This document shows, piece after piece, positions 23,942-32,062 of a DNA stretch of 53,864 bases. The stretch spans positions 1 to 53,864 of the forward strand of contig DATJBZ010000033.1 in the NCBI GenBank assembly GCA_035515075.1, in the 5' to 3' direction. Position 1 is the stretch's first letter. Every line of letters begins with the position of its first letter. The translations under genes were made by a program, and so were the position numbers. Origin of the DNA: Moheibacter sp035515075. GTDB lineage: Bacteria > Bacteroidota > Bacteroidia > Flavobacteriales > Weeksellaceae. Under the pieces are notes generated by a model. The model was not told the DNA's origin. It saw nothing but the letters and a program-made list of their open reading frames with translations, and ran no database searches.

Positions 23942-26725
23942 TTATTCTTTCAAGAATTCTCTCAACACATACTGTAAAATCCCTTCATTTTGGTAATACG
24001 CAATTTCTACTGGCGAATCCAAACGCGCGATCACGTCAAATTCTTTGGTTTGATTTTGGTCATTGGTCGCTTTGAATTTTAGTTTTTTCAAAGTGGTCAA
24101 ATCTTTTTCAATCCCTGTGATTTCAAAAGTTTCTTTTCCGGTCAAACCATGTGAAGCCGCACTTTCTCCAGGCAAATATTGCAATGGCAAAACGCCCATC
24201 ATGATCAAGTTGCTGCGGTGAATTCGCTCATAGCTTTCCGCTAAAACCGCTTTCACACCCAATAAAAAAGTGCCTTTTGCTGCCCAATCCCGCGAGGAGC
24301 CACTTCCATATTCTTTTCCTGCCAAAACGATCAAAGGCGTACCATCTTTCTTGTATTGTTGCGCCGCATCATAAATGGTCATTTCTTCACCATTGGGAAA
24401 GTAGGTGGTGTAACCCCCTTCTTGGTTGGCCAATTGATTTTTGATGCGCACATTGGCAAAGGTTCCTCTGACCATCACTTCGTCATTTCCACGGCGCGAA
24501 CCGTAACTATTGAAATTCTTTTTCTCAATTCCTTTTGAAAGCAAATATTGACCTGCGGAAGAATTTTCAGCGAAAGAACCTGCAGGAGAAATGTGGTCGG
24601 TCGTGATGCTATCACCTAAAACCAAAAGTGCTTTGGCAGCGGTGATGTCTTTCAAAGCTTGTGGACTTTCTGAAAGATCGTGGAAAAACGGAATTTCTTT
24701 GATGTAAGTCGATTGGTTATCCCATTGGAACAATTGATCGTTCGGCACTTTCAGTTGTTTCCAAATGTCATTTCCTTCAAAAATTTCGTCATAATTTTTC
24801 TTGAAATCATCGGCAGAAAGCACTTTATTCATCAATTCTTTGATTTCCTCATCGCTGGGCCAAATGTCTTTTAAATAAATATTTTTGCCATTTCTATCTT
24901 GGGTCAAAGGTTCTGTTGTCAAATCAATGTCCACGCGTCCAGCAATGGCAAAAGCCACCACCAACATCGGTGACATCAAAAAGTTCATTTTTACTTGTGG
25001 ATGAATTCGCGCTTCGAAATTTCGATTGCCAGACAACACAGAAGTAACGATCAAATCATTTTCTTCCACGGCAATGGAAATTTCAGGGGACAAAGGTCCT
25101 GAGTTGCCAATGCAAGAAGTACAACCATAGCCCACCAAATGGAAATCCAGCGCTTCCAAATCTTTCAACAAATCGGCTTTTTCCAAATAATCGGTCACTA
25201 CTTTTGAGCCGGGTGCCAAAGAGGTTTTTACCCACGGTTTCACATCAATGCCCAATTGTCTTGCTTTTTGCGCCACCAATCCCGCACCAATCATTACATA
25301 CGGATTCGACGTATTGGTACAAGAAGTAATGGCAGCAATGGCGACTGCACCATCAGACAACATATATTTCTGATTGCCATGGGTTACCCAAACGGTTTTC
25401 AACCCATCTTTTACCAAGGCTTCGATGGCAACGTCATCCGCTGTATCATGTGACTGCTCAATGGGTTGGCTCCCACCTTCTGCCATCCACCTTGCCAATT
25501 GTCTTTCTCTTTCTTCGGGTTCGATGTAGGTTCTTCCAAAAGAACTGTGTTCCAATTCGATGAACTTTTCTTTCAAATCTTTGAGGATAATTTTATCTTG
25601 AGGACGTTTGGGGCCAGCAACCGTCGGCTGAATCGTTGAAATGTCCAATTCTACAATATCGGAATATTCGATGCTTTCTTCATTTTCTCTCCAAAGTAAA
25701 TTCGCTTTGCAATAGTCTTCCACCAATTGAATTTGACCTTCAGAACGGTTGCTCGCTTTCATGTATTCCAAGGTTTTGTCATCGATCGGGAAATAAGTAA
25801 TGGTACAACCAAATTCAGGTGACATATTGCCAATGGTGGCACGGTCTGGCACAGAAAGATGGTCTAAACCAGGACCAAAAACTTCAACAAATTTTCCTAC
25901 AACGCCTTTTTTCCTGAGTAAATTCGCAATGGTCAAGACCAGATCGGTCGCGGTCGTACCCAAAGGCAATTTTCCAGTTAATTTTAATCCAATGACTTCT
26001 GGACTGATGAAATAAATCGGTTGTCCCAAAATCGCAGCTTCCGCTTCAATGCCTCCCACGCCCCAAGCGACTACACCAATTCCATTCACCATGGGCGTAT
26101 GACTGTCTGTTCCGACCAAAGTATCAGGAATCGCCATGCCATCTCTTGCGATGACTCCTTTGGACAAATATTCCAAATTCACTTGGTGGCAAATTCCCAT
26201 GCCTGGTGGGACAACACTAAAATTGTCAAAGGCATTTTGTGCCCATTTTAAGAAAGTATATCTTTCATTGTTTCTTTCGTATTCAACTTCCATATTGCGG
26301 TTGTACGCATATTGACTGGCGAAATAATCGACTTGCACGCTGTGGTCAATCACCAAATCTACGGGAATCAACGGATTGATTTTCGAAGCATCTTTGCCCT
26401 TTCTTGCAACTTCTGCGCGCAAAGAAGCGATGTCCACTACGGCAGGAACGCCAGTAAAATCTTGCATCAAAACCCGAGCAGGTTTGAAGGCGATGTCTTT
26501 TTCACTGCCTTGGGCATTCCAATGGAGCAAAGTATTCAAATGTTCTTGGGTCACACTGAAATCATCCAAATTGCGCAAGGTATTTTCTAAAAGAATTCGA
26601 ATCGAAAAAGGCAACCTTTGGATGTTGTATCCTTGTTTTTGCAATTCAGCCAAACTAAAATAGGTCAATTCACCAAAGGAAGAGGAAAGTTTTTGTTGGG
26701 TTTGATTTTTATCGAAATTTGTCAT
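23942..26725 (-). CDS. acnA: Aconitate hydratase A
   Basis: A 927-residue AcnA/IRP-type aconitase that interconverts citrate and isocitrate in the TCA cycle. The [4Fe-4S] ligands are Cys469 (TSCTNTSNP) and Cys535/Cys538 (GYGCTSCIGNSGPL). Substrate-binding motifs include VGTDSHTPMVNG (about 204-215) and, in the C-terminal swivel domain, GKEYGSGSSRDWAAKG. Length is normal for the type. A possible RNA-binding moonlighting role is known for the family but not tested here. Monocistronic, with its own -7 box. Confidence 0.96.
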   Translation of the reverse strand: MTNFDKNQTQQKLSSSFGELTYFSLAELQKQGYNIQRLPFSIRILLENTLRNLDDFSVTQEHLNTLLHWNAQGSEKDIAFKPARVLMQDFTGVPAVVDIASLRAEVARKGKDASKINPLIPVDLVIDHSVQVDYFASQYAYNRNMEVEYERNNERYTFLKWAQNAFDNFSVVPPGMGICHQVNLEYLSKGVIARDGMAIPDTLVGTDSHTPMVNGIGVVAWGVGGIEAEAAILGQPIYFISPEVIGLKLTGKLPLGTTATDLVLTIANLLRKKGVVGKFVEVFGPGLDHLSVPDRATIGNMSPEFGCTITYFPIDDKTLEYMKASNRSEGQIQLVEDYCKANLLWRENEESIEYSDIVELDISTIQPTVAGPKRPQDKIILKDLKEKFIELEHSSFGRTYIEPEERERQLARWMAEGGSQPIEQSHDTADDVAIEALVKDGLKTVWVTHGNQKYMLSDGAVAIAAITSCTNTSNPYVMIGAGLVAQKARQLGIDVKPWVKTSLAPGSKVVTDYLEKADLLKDLEALDFHLVGYGCTSCIGNSGPLSPEISIAVEENDLIVTSVLSGNRNFEARIHPQVKMNFLMSPMLVVAFAIAGRVDIDLTTEPLTQDRNGKNIYLKDIWPSDEEIKELMNKVLSADDFKKNYDEIFEGNDIWKQLKVPNDQLFQWDNQSTYIKEIPFFHDLSESPQALKDITAAKALLVLGDSITTDHISPAGSFAENSSAGQYLLSKGIEKKNFNSYGSRRGNDEVMVRGTFANVRIKNQLANQEGGYTTYFPNGEEMTIYDAAQQYKKDGTPLIVLAGKEYGSGSSRDWAAKGTFLLGVKAVLAESYERIHRSNLIMMGVLPLQYLPGESAASHGLTGKETFEITGIEKDLTTLKKLKFKATNDQNQTKEFDVIARLDSPVEIAYYQNEGILQYVLREFLKE

Positions 26726-26754
26726 GATGTGGGTTTTAAGTGGTTTAAAGTTAT

Positions 26755-26762
26755 CAAATTTA
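26755..26762 (-). promoter_or_regulatory. -7 box of acnA
   Basis: The minus strand reads TAAATTTG, an exact consensus match, 29 bases upstream of the start codon. Confidence 0.5.
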
Positions 26763-26921
26763 AACGAACTGAAACCGTGCGCTTTGCGAATTTAACGAGC
26801 TATTAACATTCCCTTTTCCTGCGTGAATTTGAATTGTTTTGTAACTTTTCGCTGTTTTCATTTACCAATTAGGTTGAATTGATTTTTCACGCTTTTGTAA
26901 AAGCTTTCATCCATAGAAATT

Positions 26922-27611
26922 ATGATTAAAATTCGAGACTTAAATAAATCCTATAAAATGGGCGCCAATTCCCTTCATGTGCTGAAAGGCATCCATTTGG
27001 ATGTTGCCGAAGGTGAATTTGTGGCGATCATGGGTGCATCTGGTTCGGGCAAATCCACCTTGCTCAACATCATTGGCATGTTGGACAACCACGATTCGGG
27101 TTTGTACGAATTGGCCGGCGTGACCATTGAGAAATTGACCGAGAAGAAAGCCGCGAATTACCGCAATAAATTTTTAGGATTCATTTTCCAATCCTACAAT
27201 TTGATCAGTTTTAAAAATGTGGTAGAAAATGTTTCTTTGCCTTTGTATTACCAAAAAGTCAGTCGTGGCAAACGCACACAAATGGCGATGCAATACTTAG
27301 AAAGAGTAGGTTTGACCAATTGGGCGCACCATCGACCAAATGAATTGTCGGGTGGACAAAAACAAAGAGTAGCGATTGCGAGAGCTTTGGCTGCCCAACC
27401 CAAATTGTTGTTGGCAGATGAGCCTACGGGCGCTTTGGATTCTAAAACTTCGAAAGAAGTCATGCGTTTGATCCAAGAAATCAATGACGAAGGGAAAACC
27501 ATTTTGATGGTAACCCACGAAGACGACATTGCCAGAATGTGCAAAAGAATTGTTCGTTTGAAAGATGGCATGATCATCAGTGATGAAAAAGTGGAACAAG
27601 TCAGGGCTTGA
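26922..27611 (+). CDS. ABC transporter ATP-binding protein (MacB/LolD type)
   Basis: A 229-residue ATPase. Walker A is GASGSGKST (38-46), the Q-loop is FQSYNLI (about 89-95), the signature is LSGGQ (142-146), Walker B is LLLADE (162-167) and the H-loop is VTHE. Sequence and length are those of the LolD/MacB family that powers mechanotransmission ABC systems, not of importers. It is the first gene of an exporter locus followed by two FtsX-type permeases and a HlyD-like adaptor. A repeat-filled gap of 193 bases separates it from the first permease gene. Confidence 0.92.
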   Translation: MIKIRDLNKSYKMGANSLHVLKGIHLDVAEGEFVAIMGASGSGKSTLLNIIGMLDNHDSGLYELAGVTIEKLTEKKAANYRNKFLGFIFQSYNLISFKNVVENVSLPLYYQKVSRGKRTQMAMQYLERVGLTNWAHHRPNELSGGQKQRVAIARALAAQPKLLLADEPTGALDSKTSKEVMRLIQEINDEGKTILMVTHEDDIARMCKRIVRLKDGMIISDEKVEQVRA

Positions 27612-27775
27612 AGTATGAAGTATCGGGTAGCAAGTAGCAGGAAAAGTTTATTTTGAATGAAATTAAAAGCAATTAATAGAATCACTGAGCCTGTCGAAGT
27701 GTGGTATTTTAAACCTAATTTCTAATGTCTAGTATCTAATTCTTAATGTCTAGCTTCTAAAACCTAAATAATGAA
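27612..27775. repeat. TAG-rich dispersed repeat (copy 3) within the exporter locus
   Basis: Between the ATPase and permease genes lies AGTATGAAGTATCGGGTAGC followed by a palindrome-like CACTGAGCCTGTCGAAGTG (27683-27701) and then TAATTTCTAATGTCTAGTATC-type words as in the copies at about 1950-2100 and 8790-8995. No coding content is seen. Confidence 0.65.
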
Positions 27776-27804
27776 AAAAACACAATTTAAATACAATAGA
27801 AATC

Positions 27805-29034
27805 ATGTTTGATATAGACCGTTGGCGAGAAATATGGACGTCGATTGCGAGCAATAAGTTGCGTACGATTTTGTCTGGCTTCACCATTTCGTTGGCACTG
27901 TTTGTTTTCATCATTCTTTTTGGGATGGGCAACGGCTTACAAAATGGCTTCCAGAAAGAATTTTTCCAAGCGGGCGCGATGAATATGTACATATTTGGCA
28001 CACAAACTTCAGAAACCTACGCTGGCTATCAGAAAGGCCGTCAAATTAAATTGAAAAACAACGATTTCGATTATTTACTTAAGCATCATTCAGACAACAT
28101 CCAATACATCAGTGGTGAATACGACCAACAATTGCTGGTGAAATATGGCGGAGAATCAGGAAATTATTCGTTGAAAGGCGTCAACCAATCCTTTTTCAAT
28201 ATGTTGAACATTGAATTGGACAAAGGCCGTTATTTGAATGATGAGGATTTGAAGAGTCAGAAAAAAACTGCGGTCGTAGGACGCATGGTCTTGAAAGATT
28301 TGGTTGAAGGAAAAGAAATGCTGGGGCAATACATCAATATCGGCACAGGCATGTATGAAATTGTAGGTGTTTTTTCGAGCAAAACCAATGATGACCGAGA
28401 AGAACGAATGATTTACGTGCCGATTTCTACCTTGCAAACGATTTACGGAACGGACGAATTGCCGAGCATTACCATCGCACCAAAAGAGGGTTTATCGACC
28501 CAAGCTTTGGCGGATTTTTCAGCAGCAATCAAAACCGATTTAAAAGCCAGGCACAAAGTGAGTCCCACAGACCAAGCAGGCATTCGCGTTTGGGATGCAG
28601 CAGAACAAATGAGCAATACCAACGCATTTTTCTTTGTATTGACCATCATCGTTTTTGTAATTGGTGGAGGAAGTTTGATCGCAGGCATTGTCAGCATTGG
28701 CAACATCATGGTATTTAGCGTGAAAGAACGGACCAAAGAAATTGGCATCCGAAAAGCTTTGGGCGCAACACCTTTTCACATCATCACCTTGATCATGCAA
28801 GAAGCCATCATGATTACCTTAATTTTTGGTGTGCTGGGCATCGTTTTGGCTACTTTATTGGTGGAAAACATCAATGAAAGTTTGGTAGATTATTTCATAT
28901 ACAATCCTGGCGTAAGTACAGGATCTTTGGTGATGGCCTGTTTAATTTTATTTTTTGCTGGATTTTTTGCTGGATTTTTACCAGCGCGGTATGCGGCAAA
29001 AATCAAACCCATTGATGCACTGAGAGACGAATGA
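27805..29034 (+). CDS. ABC transporter permease (MacB-like, FtsX domain) 1
   Basis: A 409-residue permease. An N-terminal membrane helix (about 22-45) is followed by a large extracytoplasmic MacB-PCD domain (about 50-260) and the C-terminal FtsX domain with three membrane helices (about 275-400). The stretch SVKERTKEIGIRKALGATPF is the coupling segment to the ATPase typical of this family. It ends overlapping the start of the second permease by four bases (ATGA), so a heterodimer with that protein is likely. The expected substrate class of MacAB-like systems is peptides, siderophores or antibiotics; here it is unknown. Confidence 0.9.
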   Translation: MFDIDRWREIWTSIASNKLRTILSGFTISLALFVFIILFGMGNGLQNGFQKEFFQAGAMNMYIFGTQTSETYAGYQKGRQIKLKNNDFDYLLKHHSDNIQYISGEYDQQLLVKYGGESGNYSLKGVNQSFFNMLNIELDKGRYLNDEDLKSQKKTAVVGRMVLKDLVEGKEMLGQYINIGTGMYEIVGVFSSKTNDDREERMIYVPISTLQTIYGTDELPSITIAPKEGLSTQALADFSAAIKTDLKARHKVSPTDQAGIRVWDAAEQMSNTNAFFFVLTIIVFVIGGGSLIAGIVSIGNIMVFSVKERTKEIGIRKALGATPFHIITLIMQEAIMITLIFGVLGIVLATLLVENINESLVDYFIYNPGVSTGSLVMACLILFFAGFFAGFLPARYAAKIKPIDALRDE

Positions 29035-30287
29035 AAAATTTGATATTATTTGATTTGGACGCTTGGCGAGAAGTTTACGCCGCGATTCGCAAAAACAAAA
29101 TGCGGACGATGTTGACCATGATTGGCGTCGCTTGGGGCATGTTTTTATTTGTCGCTTTGTTGGGCGCTTCACAAGGGGTTCAAAATGGATTTGACAAAAT
29201 ATTTTCGAATGCAGCCACCAACAGTTTGTTTGTCTGGATGCAGCAAACATCGATTCCCTATGAAGGATTTCAAAGAGGAAGAAATTTAGAGTTAAAAGTC
29301 GAAGACATCGAAGCGATGAAAGCCGAATTTCCACAAATCAAAATGATTGCACCGCGCAGCCAAGAAGGAAACATCACCGTTCAATTTCAAGGAAAACACG
29401 CCAATTATATTGTGAGCGGAGACTACCCCATCCAAAATGAAATGTTCAAAAAGATGATTGTTCAAGGACGTTTCATCAATGATGATGACATCAATTATGG
29501 CAAAAAAGTCTGTGTGATTGGTCACGATATTTTGGATGAAATTTTCCCTGTGGGGGAAAGTCCAATTGGCAAAATGCTGCAAATTGGTTCTGGCGTTTAT
29601 ACCGTTGTGGGCGTCTATAAAAATGGGCCGATGGCTTTTAGTCGAAACAATGAAATCCACATTCCTTTCACCACTTTTCAAAGGGTGTACAACCGACAAG
29701 GCGTGGTCAATTATGTGATTGTCAATGCCACCGATGATACCGACATCGTTGATTTTGAAACCAAAATCAAAGGTTTTTTGAAAGCAAGAAAAAATGTACA
29801 TCCAGAGGATACGCAAGCGATTGGCGGATTCAATTTAGGAGAAAATTTAAACAAAATGTTTTCCTTCATGAGCGGTTTGAAATTGTTGGCGATTGTCGTC
29901 GGCGCTTTGACCTTGTTTTCTGGTGTGATTGCGATTGCAAGTATTTTATTGATCACGGTTTCAGAACGTACCAAAGAGTTTGGGATTCGCCGTGCTTTGG
30001 GCGCAGTGCCGAATCAAATCCGTTCACAAATTCTGTTGGAATCGATTGTATTGACCTTGATTGCTGGATTGTCAGGCATCGTGGGTGCCACAGCGATTTT
30101 GTACATTATCAATGTTTTTGTGGTCGCAGGAAAAGAAAATCAATTTCCTTTTATAAATGCCTCCGTCAATGTAACAATTTTGTCGGTTTCTTTACTAATC
30201 ATGGTGTTGATGGCCATGTTGGCTGGACTCATTCCTGCACAGCGCGCCATTTCCATCAAACCGATTGATGCATTGCGAGACGAATAG
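29031..30287 (+). CDS. ABC transporter permease (MacB-like, FtsX domain) 2
   Basis: A 418-residue paralogue of the preceding permease. It shows the same plan: N-terminal helix (about 22-46), extracytoplasmic MacB-PCD domain, FtsX domain with three helices, and the coupling segment TVSERTKEFGIRRALGAVPN. The proteins start alike (DLDAWREVYAAIRKNKMRTM here, DIDRWREIWTSIASNKLRTI in the first) and end alike (IKPIDALRDE), showing that they arose by gene duplication. Four-base overlap upstream and 20 bases to the adaptor gene. Confidence 0.9.
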   Translation: MKNLILFDLDAWREVYAAIRKNKMRTMLTMIGVAWGMFLFVALLGASQGVQNGFDKIFSNAATNSLFVWMQQTSIPYEGFQRGRNLELKVEDIEAMKAEFPQIKMIAPRSQEGNITVQFQGKHANYIVSGDYPIQNEMFKKMIVQGRFINDDDINYGKKVCVIGHDILDEIFPVGESPIGKMLQIGSGVYTVVGVYKNGPMAFSRNNEIHIPFTTFQRVYNRQGVVNYVIVNATDDTDIVDFETKIKGFLKARKNVHPEDTQAIGGFNLGENLNKMFSFMSGLKLLAIVVGALTLFSGVIAIASILLITVSERTKEFGIRRALGAVPNQIRSQILLESIVLTLIAGLSGIVGATAILYIINVFVVAGKENQFPFINASVNVTILSVSLLIMVLMAMLAGLIPAQRAISIKPIDALRDE

Positions 30288-30307
30288 ATGAATTTATTTT
30301 AAAAATT

Positions 30308-31423
30308 ATGAAAAAAGCCTTAAAGATTTTTTTGCTGTTGTTGTTTGTGGTTGCCGTTGTAGCAGCGATTTCCTACATGTATAAAACCAGCACGAAAGAA
30401 ATGTCGAAATACGAAACGGTAGAAGCGGTCAAAAGAGACCTTTCGACCAAAGCGGTCGCTACAGGATCAGTGAAGCCAAGAGAAGTGATTGAAATCAAAC
30501 CGAACATTTCTGGAGTGATTTCTGAAATTCATGTCAAAGAAGGGGAAACTGTAGAAAAAGGTGCATTGATTGCTACTTTGCGTGTGATTCCCAATGTACA
30601 GAGTTTGAATGCGGCCCAACAACAAATTAGTGCGGCCAAAATCACTTTGAACAATGAAGAAATTCAGTTCAACCGTACGAAATCTTTGTTTGAGCAAGGC
30701 GTCATTCCAAAACAAGAATTTGACAATGCACAAATGAGTTATCAAATGGCCAAACAAAACTTGAAAGAAGCCCAAAGCAATTATCAAATCGCGCAATCCG
30801 GTATCGCGCCAGGTTTGGAACAATATGCGACGATTCAGATTCGCGCCACCATTGCTGGGATGATTTTGTCAATTCCAGTAGAAATTGGAAATACGGTCCA
30901 AGAAATCAACAATTTCAGCGTGGGAACCACCATTGCCACCATGGCGGATGTCAACCAAATGATTTTTGAAGGAAAGGTCGATGAAGCCGATGTTGGAAAA
31001 TTGGCCGAACAAATGCCAATTGTGATTTCGATTGGCGCTTTGCCTGACGAAAAATTCAATGGAATTTTGAATTACATCTCACCTTCTGGTGTGGAAACCA
31101 ATGGGATTGTAGAGTTTGAAATCAAAGCCGATGTCAACCTGAAAGACAATGTTTTCTTAAGAGCGAATTACAGCGCCAATGCAGAAGTCATTTTGTCTGA
31201 AGCCAAAGATGTATTGACATTAGAAGCCGCACACATTCTATATGACAATGGGCAAGCTTATGTTGAAGTTTTAAAACCTGGGACAGAAAGTTACGACCAA
31301 GCGGTTTATTTGAAGAAAAACATCGAAACAGGAATTACCGATGGCGTGTACACCGAAATCAAATCCGGCATCAAAGCAGGCGATCAAGTTAAAATTTTCA
31401 ATACCGATTTGGAGAAAAAATAA
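30308..31423 (+). CDS. Periplasmic adaptor protein (HlyD/MacA-like membrane fusion protein)
   Basis: A 371-residue adaptor. An N-terminal membrane anchor (about 5-24) is followed by a lipoyl/biotinyl-like half (ISGVISEIHVKEGETVEKGALIATL), an alpha-hairpin coiled coil (about 95-160, LNAAQQQISAAKITLNNEEI...), the second lipoyl half (IRATIAGMILSIPVEIGNTV), and beta-barrel and membrane-proximal domains. It joins an inner-membrane ABC exporter to an outer-membrane channel. No TolC-like gene is in the operon, so the channel would come from elsewhere. It is the last gene of the four-gene exporter locus. Confidence 0.9.
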   Translation: MKKALKIFLLLLFVVAVVAAISYMYKTSTKEMSKYETVEAVKRDLSTKAVATGSVKPREVIEIKPNISGVISEIHVKEGETVEKGALIATLRVIPNVQSLNAAQQQISAAKITLNNEEIQFNRTKSLFEQGVIPKQEFDNAQMSYQMAKQNLKEAQSNYQIAQSGIAPGLEQYATIQIRATIAGMILSIPVEIGNTVQEINNFSVGTTIATMADVNQMIFEGKVDEADVGKLAEQMPIVISIGALPDEKFNGILNYISPSGVETNGIVEFEIKADVNLKDNVFLRANYSANAEVILSEAKDVLTLEAAHILYDNGQAYVEVLKPGTESYDQAVYLKKNIETGITDGVYTEIKSGIKAGDQVKIFNTDLEKK

Positions 31424-31480
31424 TGAACAACCACACAATGACTGAATGAATTTCATTTTTCAATGATAAAAAAAGAAAGC

Positions 31481-31512
31481 ATCCAACGAAATATTTCGTT
31501 GGATTTTTTTTT
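31481..31512 (+). terminator. Rho-independent terminator after the exporter operon
   Basis: Perfect 11-bp stem ATCCAACGAAA/TTTCGTTGGAT, two-base loop, then nine T. Confidence 0.9.
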
Positions 31513-31541
31513 GAAGTAACCCGAAATTTCAATATTATGTT

Positions 31542-31549
31542 TACATTTG
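31542..31549 (+). promoter_or_regulatory. -7 box upstream of the 138-residue exported protein gene
   Basis: TACATTTG, an exact TAnnTTTG match, about 77 bases before the start codon at 31627. No good -33 TTG is seen at the usual spacing, so the call is tentative. Confidence 0.4.
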
Positions 31550-31626
31550 GTTCAATTGTCATGGACTGTACAACAATTCGGTGAGAGGAATTGGGGCGAT
31601 GACAACTTAAATTAACACAAATTAAA

Positions 31627-32043
31627 ATGAGACCAATTGCATTCATCCTGCCCATTCTATTGGCAGCATCTTCTTTTGCTTTTTCACAAAAAGCGACGAC
31701 CAAATCCAACAATAAAAACACTTATTATGTCGTGGATTTGTCGAAATCCTTGCCTGCCAACCATACTCATGACCGCTATGCTTTGTTGACAATACATAGT
31801 GCGGATGTGGCTTTACCAAAAAAAATCTCCAAAGCGATGGACGATGCACTGACAGGAGATATTTATCAAGACAAATATGATTTTGTAAGAAGAGATGCTT
31901 TGAAAGTTTTGGTCGATCCAAGCATTTCTCCAGAAGACAAACAGTTCATTTGTCGTTATCATTTAGAGGATCGATCCAATAAAAACATGGCACCGATTTT
32001 TGTTTTTCTTGAACAATACTTGAAAAAAGGATCTTTAAATTAA
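31627..32043 (+). CDS. Hypothetical exported protein
   Basis: Not recognised. A 138-residue protein with a clear signal peptide (MRPIAFILPILLAASSFAFS, then Q). The mature part is basic at first (KATTKSNNKNTYYVVDL) and helical later, with a possible helix-turn region EDKQFICRYHLEDRSNKNMA. It has a single Cys. It lies 19 bases upstream of the large T9SS cargo gene and may be co-transcribed with it and the PorP/SprF gene. Confidence 0.6.
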   Translation: MRPIAFILPILLAASSFAFSQKATTKSNNKNTYYVVDLSKSLPANHTHDRYALLTIHSADVALPKKISKAMDDALTGDIYQDKYDFVRRDALKVLVDPSISPEDKQFICRYHLEDRSNKNMAPIFVFLEQYLKKGSLN

Positions 32044-32062
32044 CTGCTACATTCAACAATTC

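Noticed and set aside
29292..29816. 174-codon open frame antisense to the second permease gene
   Set aside because: It lies entirely within a clear FtsX-type permease gene; composition is that of an antisense shadow.
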